Below are positions 1 to 5,976 of a DNA stretch of 18,489 bases, piece after piece. The DNA is from Puniceicoccales bacterium (lineage in GTDB: Bacteria; Verrucomicrobiota; Verrucomicrobiia; Opitutales; JAIRLG01), in assembly GCA_031278595.1 (NCBI GenBank), contig JAITKE010000108.1, positions 1-18,489 of the forward strand, written 5' to 3'. Below the pieces are notes generated by a model. That model had not been told where the DNA came from and made no database searches. It saw only the letters and a program-made list of their open reading frames with translations. The first letter of the stretch is position 1, and the number at the start of each line of letters is the position of its first letter. Position numbers and translations under genes: made by a program.

Positions 1-407
1 GAACCCTGCTGGTGAGAGGATTGAACGGATTCGTCCGGGCCGCCGCCTCCCTCTGCGTCCGGAAGGCGCTATCGGAAGAAGTGCGCCGGGGCTATCTCTT
101 TCCCTACGATTCCTGGGCCCACCGCATCGCCGTCAATGCCTTCGTCAAGGACATCCCACTCCGGCGGCGGCACCGGAGCTGGAAGACGCTGCAGACCATC
201 GAGGAGCAGCTGCCGACCCTGCGGGGAAAGCCGGTGTTGCTCGCCTGGGGGATGAAGGACTTCTGTTTCACCGAAGCTTTTTTAAAGAAGTGGCAGGAAT
301 TTTTTCCCGATGCCCAGGCGCTCCGTTTTCCCCAGGCCGGCCACTGGGTTTTGGAGGATGCCGGCCCCGAGCTTCTGGAAAAGATTCAGGCCTTCCTGAT
401 GGCCTAA
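1..407 (+). CDS. Alpha/beta hydrolase, C-terminal part (5' end outside window)
   Basis: The reading frame is open from the first bases of the window, so this is the 3' part of a longer gene; a GTG at 12 is only the first start-like codon. The visible 130 residues look like the cap helices and last strands of an alpha/beta hydrolase. LAWGMKDFCF resembles the strand carrying the acidic residue of the triad, followed by a helix (FLKKWQEFFPDA). AGHWVLEDAGPE holds the usual catalytic His near the end, and the protein finishes 20 residues later. The WG..D.cF...fP.A...AGH..lEDA pattern resembles haloalkane-dehalogenase-like hydrolases including OleB of long-chain olefin synthesis. Family membership is fairly secure; the OleB role is inference, because the nucleophile lies outside the window. 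Its stop at 405-407 is followed after 6 bases by a GTCGTCAAAT-type motif. Confidence 0.75.
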   Translation, partial: TLLVRGLNGFVRAAASLCVRKALSEEVRRGYLFPYDSWAHRIAVNAFVKDIPLRRRHRSWKTLQTIEEQLPTLRGKPVLLAWGMKDFCFTEAFLKKWQEFFPDAQALRFPQAGHWVLEDAGPELLEKIQAFLMA

Positions 408-413
408 TTGTGC

Positions 414-547
414 GTCGTCAAATCAAACAGCGATCTTTTCATCTTAATTGCACAATTCATCCGACAGGTCACGTCTCTTATGTGTCCTTTTTCCATTCCC
501 TCCTCTTTCCTCTCTTTTTTCCCTTTGCCCACCTTTTATTTGACGAC
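414..547. repeat. Inverted pair of GTCGTCAAATAAAA-type motifs, 134-bp span
   Basis: GTCGTCAAATCAAA at 414-427 faces TTTTATTTGACGAC at 534-547; 13 of 14 positions are complementary. The left copy begins 6 bases after the hydrolase stop codon. The right copy with its flank (CCCTTTGCCC...TTTTATTTGACGA) closely matches 15052-15079, so the unit extends beyond the 14-mer. The interior has no coding potential I can support and no large hairpin. It could be a small non-autonomous mobile element with these motifs as terminal repeats; I see no convincing target-site duplication. Confidence 0.55.
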
Positions 548-593
548 ATCTTTCAGCTGAGAGGTTTTCGGGTGCCTCGGGGCCGTTTGTCCG

Positions 594-688
594 GCGCTGT
601 CTTTGGCTCCCTTCGGGAGCGCCCGCGGAGCGGGCCCCAAGGATGAAAATAAAAATCCTTTTTATTTTCATCCTTGCAAAGACAGCGC
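594..688. repeat. Cloverleaf palindromic element 1 (three hairpins in a closing stem)
   Basis: A perfect 12-bp closing stem, GCGCTGTCTTTG (594-605) with CAAAGACAGCGC (677-688), encloses three hairpins. Arm 1 is 606-620, GCTCCC-TTC-GGGAGC. Arm 2 is 621-635, GCCCGC-GGA-GCGGGC. Arm 3 is 639-675, a perfect 17-bp AT-rich stem around loop TCC. All loops are 3 nt, and only four bases at the junction are unpaired. The whole unit is palindromic, so either RNA strand or the DNA itself could fold this way. Same family as the elements near 2078, 3344, 5124 and 15109. Confidence 0.85.
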
Positions 689-919
689 GGAAACCGACGA
701 GAATAGCCAAAACCGACGAAGAGCGCGAGAGCCAACGGGCCAGCCCAGGAATCGGTGAGCTAACTCCAGCTAGCTCCCAAAATCCCCCTCGCCGCCGATG
801 GGCAAGGGCTGATATTTTCCTCCTGACGGAACAAAACCGCAGAAAGGATTTCCGCGCCCTGCGAGCCGTGTGCTTTTAGTCTGGACAGGGCGGAAAAACT
901 GTGACAGACCCATGGGTTC

Positions 920-2065
920 ATGAAGGGATTGTCCGGAGTTCAGGCCTGCCTGCTGCTCAACGCGCTGCCGAAAATCGGCCCCGTGAGCTACCGGAAGCTC
1001 CTGGCCCATTTCGACCAGGACCCGACGCGCATCCTGGAAGCCGGAGATGAAGCGTTGCGGAAGGTTCCGGGCTTGTCTAAAGAGGCACGAGAAGTGCTCC
1101 TGCACCCCGATGGTTATTTCTCCCTCCAGGAGGAATGGGAAAAAATGCAGACTCAGGGCATTGCCTTCCTACCGTCCGAGGACGCGCTCTATCCACCGCT
1201 GCTGCGGGAGATCTACGACCCTCCCATCGGACTCTATTGCAGAGGTTCACCGGAAGCTTTTTCCCGATGCATCGCCATCGTGGGTAGCCGACAGGCCACA
1301 CCCTACGGGCTGAAAATCGCCCATCAATTGGCCCGTGATCTGGCCCAGAGGGACTACGGCATCGTCAGCGGCCTAGCCCAGGGCATCGATGCGGCGGCCC
1401 ACGAGGGTGCCCTGGAGGCCGGTGGACGCACGGTGGCGGTTCTGGGAACGGGGGTGGATGTCATCTATCCGAGGAATCATCGGGCGCTTTATCAGAAGAT
1501 CATTCAGACACCCGGGAGCTGCGTCCTGTCCGAATTTCCGCTCGCCTATCCGGCGGAGAAGCATCACTTTCCGATTCGGAATCGGATCATTTCGGGCCTC
1601 TGCCAGGCCGTCATCGTCGTCGAGACGACCTGCCATGGTGGGAGCATGATCACCGCCCGCCTGGCGGCCGAGCAGGGACGGCAGGTCTTTGCTGTGCCGG
1701 GGCGCATCGACCAGCCCACGAGCCAGGGCTGCCTGGCGCTTATACGGGAGGGGGCCACGCTGCTCTCCGGTGTGGAGGATATCTTCGAAGAGCTTCCCTT
1801 TCTCGAGGCGAAAGGCTCCGAGGGGTCAGTGGCCGAGGCAATCCCAGCTGCGAAGTCGCCCAGGCCGGACGTGAGCGCCCTGCTGAAGACCGAGTTGGAA
1901 AAGGCGCTCCATGAGCTCGTTCGCCGGCATGATCGGCTCAGTCTGGATGAAATCCTACAGCAGCTGGAACACCAGCCCCAGCAGATCATCTCCAGCCTCC
2001 AGATGCTGGAGCTCCGGCAGGTCCTTACCCAATCCCCCTCGGGGCACTACGAGTGTCTGGCCTAA
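920..2065 (+). CDS. dprA: DNA-processing protein DprA (Smf)
   Basis: DprA binds incoming single-stranded DNA in the cytoplasm during natural transformation, protects it and loads RecA; many non-competent bacteria also keep it. The 381-residue length fits the family. Residues 10-60 look like the N-terminal helical SAM-like domain. The Rossmann-type DNA-binding core runs from about 115 to 285, with IAIVGSRQATPYG (118-130), SGLAQGIDAAAH (150-161), the signature FPIRNRIISGL (217-227), E235, GSMITARLA (241-249) and VPG (259-261). Residues about 320-381 match the C-terminal DprA winged-helix domain. I chose ATG 920; the upstream ATG at 911 is followed at once by TGA. No strong Shine-Dalgarno is visible. 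The gene appears intact and is flanked on both sides by palindromic elements. Confidence 0.96.
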   Translation: MKGLSGVQACLLLNALPKIGPVSYRKLLAHFDQDPTRILEAGDEALRKVPGLSKEAREVLLHPDGYFSLQEEWEKMQTQGIAFLPSEDALYPPLLREIYDPPIGLYCRGSPEAFSRCIAIVGSRQATPYGLKIAHQLARDLAQRDYGIVSGLAQGIDAAAHEGALEAGGRTVAVLGTGVDVIYPRNHRALYQKIIQTPGSCVLSEFPLAYPAEKHHFPIRNRIISGLCQAVIVVETTCHGGSMITARLAAEQGRQVFAVPGRIDQPTSQGCLALIREGATLLSGVEDIFEELPFLEAKGSEGSVAEAIPAAKSPRPDVSALLKTELEKALHELVRRHDRLSLDEILQQLEHQPQQIISSLQMLELRQVLTQSPSGHYECLA

Positions 2066-2077
2066 GGGCTGTCGCTT

Positions 2078-2338
2078 TCCCCCGCGCTGCCTTTGCTCGG
2101 CTTGTCTGTTTTGTCTGGTGCCTTTGCGCCTGAGGGGGAGCGGGCTTTGGGTGGGTGGGGTGGGTGGGGCTGGCTTTCGATTCCTCCGGAATCGGGCCCG
2201 CTGCGCGGGCCGCTCCGAGAGGGTGGACTGCGTCCACCCTCTCGGAGCAAAGCCAGCCCCAAGCCCGCTATTCCCCTCGGGCGCAGGCCCGCGCAGCGGG
2301 CCCTGGAGCCCGAAGGGCTCCAAAGGCAGCGCGGGGGA
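2078..2338. repeat. Compound nested cloverleaf element 2 (261 bp)
   Basis: This fills nearly all of the 348-bp gap between dprA and the methyltransferase; I see no gene in that gap. The outermost stem is a perfect 18 bp (2078-2095 with 2321-2338). Inside it, 2125-2137 pairs with 2273-2285 (one G-T position) and AGCGGGCTT (2139-2147) with AAGCCCGCT (2261-2269). An inner cloverleaf is closed by GGGGCTGGCTTT (2166-2177) and AAAGCCAGCCCC (2249-2260). Its arms are 2179-2193 (loop TCC), 2195-2211 (GGCCCGC-TGC-GCGGGCC) and 2212-2248 (perfect 17-bp stem, loop TGC). Two more hairpins lie in the 3' half: 2286-2302 (GGCCCGC-GCA-GCGGGCC) and 2304-2322 (TGGAGCCC-GAA-GGGCTCCA). It begins 12 bases after the dprA stop. 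Confidence 0.87.
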
Positions 2339-2413
2339 CGCCTATGGGGCTCATGCACGGCCGGGCTCGTCATGGGGACTGGACGTGGGCCGTAAAATGC
2401 CTAAATCGATGAC

Positions 2414-3238
2414 ATGGAAGGCCTTCTTTCGAGTCGAAAAAACCCGCGCATTCAGTTCCTCGACAAGCTGAAAAAGCGCTCCGAACGGGATGAGCGCGGG
2501 ACTTATATCATCGAGGGCCTGCGGGAACTGCAGCGGGCCCATCGGGCCCAATGCCTGCGAGAGCTCTACGCCTGCCCCTCTCATTTTCCCTCGCCGGAGC
2601 ACGAAACCTTTCTGCAGGAGCTCAGGGCGGAGGCCCACATTCCCCTCCATGAGGTCTCGCCCTACGCCTTCGAGAAAATCTCGCTGCGGGAGGGCCCCGA
2701 CGGCCTGCTGGGCCTGGGCCTGCCCTTCGAGAAGAAACTGGAACAGATCACCTGGTCCGAGAATCCCCTGCTGCTGGGGGTGGAGGGCATCGAAAAGCCT
2801 GGCAACCTGGGCGCACTGGCCCGCAGCGCCGATGCGGCCGGAGTCGATGCGTTCGTCGTCCTAAACCCCCGCAGCGATCTCCGCAATCCCCAGTGCATTC
2901 GCTCCTCCCAGGGCGCGGTTTTCTCCCTCCCCATCGCCCTCCTCTCTTATGCGGAATGGGAGGCCTTCAGCCGAGAAAAGGCTTGGCAGTGGCTGGTCCT
3001 GAGTCCCCGGGCCGAAACTCCCTTCTGGTCGCTGGATTTGCGGCAGCCCACAGCCCTCATCCTCGGTTCGGAAAAGGAAGGCCTGTCATCCCCCTGGTTT
3101 CAGCACCCGCTGGCCACACCGGCCCGCATTCCGCAACGGGGAATTTCGGATTCGCTCAATGTTTCCGTCGCGGCCGCCGTCGTGCTCTACGAGGCCCTGC
3201 GGCAGCGCAGAATTTTCGTTTCCAATGCGGAGGGATGA
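2414..3238 (+). CDS. SpoU/TrmH-family RNA 2'-O-ribose methyltransferase
   Basis: Probably methylates a ribose 2'-OH in 23S rRNA (or tRNA) using S-adenosylmethionine. The 274-residue length and two-domain layout fit RlmB/TsnR-type enzymes. Residues 1-100 resemble the L30e-like RNA-binding substrate domain (SRKNPRIQFLDKL...YIIEGLRELQ). Residues about 115-265 form the SPOUT knotted fold. Motif 1 is GVEGIEKPGNLGALARSADAAG (122-143) with N131 and R137, motif 2 is ALILGSEKEGLS (214-225), and motif 3 is IPQRGISDSLNVSVAAAVVLYEA (239-261) with S247 and N249. All residues expected for cofactor binding and catalysis are present. The exact RNA target cannot be read from the sequence. The start at ATG 2414 places the N-terminus where the family begins. 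A palindromic element lies on each side, so it is probably its own transcription unit. Confidence 0.93.
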   Translation: MEGLLSSRKNPRIQFLDKLKKRSERDERGTYIIEGLRELQRAHRAQCLRELYACPSHFPSPEHETFLQELRAEAHIPLHEVSPYAFEKISLREGPDGLLGLGLPFEKKLEQITWSENPLLLGVEGIEKPGNLGALARSADAAGVDAFVVLNPRSDLRNPQCIRSSQGAVFSLPIALLSYAEWEAFSREKAWQWLVLSPRAETPFWSLDLRQPTALILGSEKEGLSSPWFQHPLATPARIPQRGISDSLNVSVAAAVVLYEALRQRRIFVSNAEG

Positions 3239-3275
3239 GAGGGCATTTTATGGCCCGCATCCAGTCCTAGAGTGT

Positions 3276-3451
3276 GTCGTCAAATAAAAGCCGGAAACTT
3301 CTGTCAATCGCGAGAACTGGGGGTTCGTCGAGCGTTTTGGCGTGGGCCCTGGGACGCTCGCTTCGCGAGCAAGCGGCTTTAGCCGCTTAAGCCCTCTTCG
3401 AGGGCTGTCCCGGGGCCCCAAAAAACGCCCCCCTCATTTTAGTTTGACGAC
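3276..3451. repeat. Inverted GTCGTCAAA motifs bracketing cloverleaf 3
   Basis: GTCGTCAAATAAAA (3276-3289, plus strand) lies 37 bases after the methyltransferase stop. It faces TTTTAGTTTGACGAC (3437-3451), whose minus-strand reading GTCGTCAAACTAAAA differs by one inserted base. The right copy is part of the lysS coding end (codons for D-V-V-K-L-K before TGA). The pair brackets 176 bp that contain the cloverleaf at 3344-3418. This may be a mobile-element boundary or a coincidence anchored on the lysS tail; the second inverted pair at 414-547 favours a real repeat. Confidence 0.5.
3344..3418. repeat. Cloverleaf palindromic element 3 between convergent genes
   Basis: The closing stem is GGGCCCTGGGAC (3344-3355) with GTCCCGGGGCCC (3407-3418), 11 of 12 paired. 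It encloses three hairpins directly abutting each other: 3356-3370 (GCTCGC-TTC-GCGAGC), 3371-3388 (AAGCGGC/GCCGCTT, loop TTTA) and 3390-3406 (AGCCCTC-TTC-GAGGGCT). Only one base at the junction is unpaired. It sits between the convergent 3' ends of the methyltransferase and lysS, 15 bases from the lysS stop, so it could terminate transcription from both sides. Unlike the other elements, its closing stem does not end in CTTT/AAAG. Confidence 0.85.
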
Positions 3452-4945
3452 ATCCTCTAGGGGCCGCATGGAGGGAAAGAGGATGACGTCGCGGAGGCTC
3501 TCGGCTCCCGTCAGCAGGGCGGCCAATCGGTCGATGCCCAGACCCAGGCCGCCGGCCGGGGGCATGCCGTGCTCCAGGGCTCGGAGGAAGTCCTGGTCCA
3601 GGTTTTGCGCCTCCTCGCCCACCTGGGCCTCGAAGAGCCGGCGCTGCAGCAGGGGGTCGTTCTGCTCCGAATAGGCCGGAGCGATTTCCTGACCGTTGAT
3701 GCAGAGCTCGAAGACGTCGAGGACGGAGGGATCCTCCTCATTTAGCTTGGCCAGGGGACAGAGCTCCCGGGGAAGCTGCGTCACGAAGGTCGGCTGAAGG
3801 AGCGAGGGCTCGACCCGTTTGCCGTAGACCGCCTGGGTGATCTCGAAATCTTCCTCCCGGCCGGAGAGCTCGATGCCCTTTTCGATGCAGAACTGGAGCT
3901 TCTCTTCCCGTTTTCTGGAAAACCACTGCGGATCGCCGGTGCTCTGGCGGACGAGCTCGCGGTAGCTGAATTCTCGCCACGGGCCGCCCAGTTCGATCTC
4001 GGTGCCGTCGGGTCGGATCAGCCGTGTTTGCCCCAGCAGTTCCTGGCAGAGGTGCTGGATGAGCGCACGGATGAGCTCCATCATGCCGCGGTGGTCGCTG
4101 TAGGCCTGGTAGAGCTCCAGCATCGTGAATTCCGGATGGTGCTTGCGGGAAAGGCCCTCGTTGCGGAAGACGCGCCCGATTTCGAAGACGCGGTCGAAGC
4201 CGGCCACCAGCAGGCGCTTCAGGTAGAGCTCCGGCGCGATGCGCAGGTAGAAGTCGCAGTCGAGGGCATTCATGTGCGTCCTGAAGGGTCGGGCGGCGGC
4301 ACCGCCGGCGACATTCTGCAGCACCGGTGTTTCCACCTCCCGAAAATCCCTGGCCCACAGGAACTGCCGGATGAGCCGGATCATTTCGGTACGCCGGATG
4401 GCCCGTTCTCGGGACTGCGGGTCGGCGATGAGATCCAGGTAGCGTTGGCGGAAGATCCGGTCGTCGTTGGCCAGGCCGTGCCACTTTTCCGGCAGGGGCC
4501 GCAGGGCCTTGGACAGGAGCTTCAGGGCGGTGGCCCGGAGGGTGACTTCACCGGTCTTGGTGCGGAAGAGGCTGCCTTTCACGCCGACGAAGTCGCCCAG
4601 GTCGTATTTCTTGAAATCCTGGTAGCTCTCCTGGCCGACGGCCTGTTCGGTGACGTAGATTTGGAGGCTGCCGTTCCGGTCGAGGAGCTTGATGAAACTG
4701 GCCCGACCCATGAGCCGAAATGCGGTGATCCGTCCGGCCAGCGAGAGCTCCGTCGCTCCGGAGTCCGGATTCTCTTCTTCTTTCTCGAAGATCTTCAGGG
4801 CCTCTCGGCTGCTGTGGGATACTTCCCAGTTCTGGCGATAGGGGTCTTTCCCCTCCCGCCGCAGGACTTCCAGCTTGGCCCTGCGGGTGGCGAAGAGGTC
4901 GTGGCTGATCGCCTGGAGGGAGGTATCGGATTCGGCGTCACTCAT
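3434..4945 (-). CDS. lysS: Lysyl-tRNA synthetase, class II
   Basis: Charges tRNA-Lys with lysine using ATP in the cytoplasm. The frame stays open to 5248, but I place the start at ATG 4945 (MSDAESDTSLQ...), giving 503 residues, normal for bacterial LysRS. The upstream extension translates palindromic DNA into low-complexity Arg/Ala/Gly sequence. The N-terminal part (about 60-160) is the OB-fold anticodon-binding domain (LAGRITAFRLMGRASFIKLLD). The class II core follows: the motif 1 region ETPVLQNVAGGAAARPF, motif 2 VFEIGRVFRNEGLSRKHHPEFTMLE near residue 260, and motif 3 GGLGLGIDRLAALLTG near 465. ARPFRTHMNALDCDFYLRIAPELYLKRL is typical of LysRS. The C-terminus ends FPSMRPLEDVVKLK. It is convergent with the methyltransferase gene, and its last codons overlap a repeated motif. 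Confidence 0.96.
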   Translation of the reverse strand: MSDAESDTSLQAISHDLFATRRAKLEVLRREGKDPYRQNWEVSHSSREALKIFEKEEENPDSGATELSLAGRITAFRLMGRASFIKLLDRNGSLQIYVTEQAVGQESYQDFKKYDLGDFVGVKGSLFRTKTGEVTLRATALKLLSKALRPLPEKWHGLANDDRIFRQRYLDLIADPQSRERAIRRTEMIRLIRQFLWARDFREVETPVLQNVAGGAAARPFRTHMNALDCDFYLRIAPELYLKRLLVAGFDRVFEIGRVFRNEGLSRKHHPEFTMLELYQAYSDHRGMMELIRALIQHLCQELLGQTRLIRPDGTEIELGGPWREFSYRELVRQSTGDPQWFSRKREEKLQFCIEKGIELSGREEDFEITQAVYGKRVEPSLLQPTFVTQLPRELCPLAKLNEEDPSVLDVFELCINGQEIAPAYSEQNDPLLQRRLFEAQVGEEAQNLDQDFLRALEHGMPPAGGLGLGIDRLAALLTGAESLRDVILFPSMRPLEDVVKLK

Positions 4946-5123
4946 GGCTGTGGTCGGAATGGGAGGATTGGACGGAATCGTCCGGCCTTGTAAATGGGAA
5001 AACGCGGTGGATTCAGGGTAAACAAGCTTCTCGCCTCTGTTTGGGCCTCCGGCTTCTGTTTTCCCGATGTTCTCTTGTCTCCCGATGCCCTTCACCCGGG
5101 CGGGCCTTGGTGGATCGGTGGGG

Positions 5124-5262
5124 CCCCCGCCGCCTTTGGAGCCCCTCCGGGGCTCTGGCCCGCTGCCCGCTGCGCGGGCAGCGCCGCGGGAGCGGGCAGC
5201 GGCCTGCGCGGAGGGGCGAGGCGCTTGCGCCTCGCCCCTCCGCGCCAAAGGCGGCGGCGGGG
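5124..5262. repeat. Cloverleaf palindromic element 4
   Basis: The closing stem is CCCCCGCCGCCTTTG (5124-5138) with CAAAGGCGGCGGCGGGG (5246-5262), with a 3-nt slip in the CGG run. Arm 1 is 5139-5155, GAGCCCC-TCC-GGGGCTC. The middle arm (about 5157-5203) is complex: GCTGCCCGC-TGC-GCGGGCAGC at 5162-5182 is perfect, and GCTGCCCGCT (5162-5171) can alternatively pair with AGCGGGCAGC (5191-5200). Arm 3 is 5206-5245, two perfectly complementary 19-bp halves separated by TT, the longest stem in the window. The junction end CTTTG/CAAAG matches elements 1 and 2. Confidence 0.83.
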
Positions 5263-5360
5263 AAGCCTTCTGTGTCTACGACTCGAAGGGCCCTAAAATC
5301 CACCGATGGAGAAAATTCCCCGGCTGGGAAATGGAAGTTTGGAGAAAAAAGACTTGAAAA

Positions 5361-5366
5361 AAAGGA
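5361..5366 (+). promoter_or_regulatory. Ribosome binding site deciding the start of the dUTPase-like gene
   Basis: AAAGGA ends 5 nt before ATG 5372. Neither the upstream ATG at 5306 nor the later in-frame ATG at 5396 has a comparable site, so 5372 is the preferred start. Confidence 0.45.
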
Positions 5367-5371
5367 TTGGG

Positions 5372-5770
5372 ATGCTGGGATTCCTTCCGCTTCCCATGGA
5401 TTACCTGGAACACATCTTCGAACTGCAGCGGAAACTGACGGAGCGCGTATTGCCTCCGGATGCGCTGGACAGCGAGGAAAAACGAGTCCAGTGGCTATTG
5501 AACTATGTCGGCGCGCTGCGGCAGGAGATCGCCGAGTTGGTGGATTCCCTGCCCTGGAAGTGGTGGGCGCACTACCAGAAATTCGACCTGCAGAATGCCC
5601 GAGTGGAGCTGGTCGACATCCTGCACTTCGTCATCTCCATCGCCCAGGCGCTGGGCATGGAGGCGGCAGATCTCCACCGCCTCTTCTGCCAGAAGAACCA
5701 GAAAAACCACGAGCGGCAGGATTGCGGCTATACCCAGAAATCTTCGGACGATTCCCGCAGCATCTGCTGA
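5372..5770 (+). CDS. dUTPase-like all-alpha NTP pyrophosphohydrolase (MazG/dimeric dUTPase superfamily)
   Basis: Likely hydrolyses dUTP or another (d)NTP to the monophosphate and pyrophosphate, keeping uracil out of DNA. The protein is about 132 residues, short for the dimeric dUTPase family. It keeps the metal-binding ExxE...ExxD pattern: EIAE in ALRQEIAELVDSLPWKWW, then ELVD in NARVELVDILHFVISIAQALGM. It also keeps the C-terminal KNQKNHERQDCGY, which closely resembles the KxxxNxxRQxxGY tail of dimeric dUTPases. These two signatures make the superfamily assignment strong; dUTP as substrate is inference. In-frame ATGs also occur at 5306 and 5396. I prefer 5372 (MLGFLPLPMDYLEHIF) because of the ribosome binding site just upstream. 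The gene stands alone between lysS and kdsD, pointing towards the convergent end of kdsD. Confidence 0.82.
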   Translation: MLGFLPLPMDYLEHIFELQRKLTERVLPPDALDSEEKRVQWLLNYVGALRQEIAELVDSLPWKWWAHYQKFDLQNARVELVDILHFVISIAQALGMEAADLHRLFCQKNQKNHERQDCGYTQKSSDDSRSIC

Positions 5771-5976
5771 GCGAGGCGATCTGCTGGGCAAGAGACGGCT
5801 CGGCCTTTTCCCGCCATATCCGCTGAGCAAGACGGAGGAATCTAAAATCGGGATCGGTGGAGCGGAAGAATCGGTCGAAATGAAGAAGCCGGGATGGGGT
5901 CTGGAATTGAGCTTGGGCTTGGGCTTGGCTTTCGGAGAACGGCGGGAGCGCCTCGTCGTGCTTCGGAAAGCCTTTC

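Larger units (their letters stand above)
408..919. other. 512-bp intergenic region with repeats, no gene
   Basis: I see no credible gene here; short frames on both strands lack family resemblance and run through palindromes. It contains an inverted pair of GTCGTCAAAT-type motifs (414-427 and 534-547), a pyrimidine-rich stretch (about 480-540), and a three-arm hairpin element (594-688). Just beyond that, the 10-mer AAACCGACGA occurs twice (691-700 and 710-719). The remainder up to dprA shows no clear promoter to me. Confidence 0.7.
4946..5371. other. Intergenic region between divergent lysS and dUTPase-like gene
   Basis: This 426-bp gap should carry the lysS promoter (minus) and the promoter of the small pyrophosphohydrolase (plus). 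The centre is occupied by cloverleaf element 4 (about 5124-5262). I find no convincing promoter pair. A TAAAAT hexamer at 5294-5299 could be a -10 box for the plus-strand gene but lacks a recognisable -35. Open frames crossing the palindromes have biased Arg/Ala/Gly composition and are not credible proteins. Confidence 0.6.

Noticed and set aside
414..547. CRISPR array
   Set aside because: Repeats are inverted rather than direct, few, and unevenly spaced; no cas genes are present.
594..688. Cloverleaf elements as tRNA genes
   Set aside because: The shape is superficially tRNA-like, but stems are too long, loops are 3 nt, and there is no anticodon loop, T-loop sequence or CCA end; both strands fold equally.
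3276..3451. Insertion sequence
   Set aside because: No transposase frame fits within 176 bp; at most it could be a non-autonomous element.
4028..4993. Long plus-strand open frame (321 codons) opposite lysS
   Set aside because: It is the antisense shadow of a clear lysS coding region in GC-rich DNA. Its translation is low-complexity Gly/Glu/Val with no family resemblance.
4946..5248. N-terminal extension of LysRS to 604 residues
   Set aside because: The extension translates the palindromic element into Arg/Ala/Gly/Pro sequence; starting at 4945 gives the normal family length.
5294..5299. TAAAAT boxes at 2393, 5294 and 5838 as a shared promoter type
   Set aside because: The three hexamers look like -10 boxes, but none has a recognisable -35 at the right distance, and the one at 5838 precedes no plus-strand gene.
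5041..5826. A 261-codon plus-strand frame overlapping the dUTPase-like gene
   Set aside because: It runs through cloverleaf element 4 and reads the pyrophosphohydrolase gene out of frame; the other frame has the family motifs.
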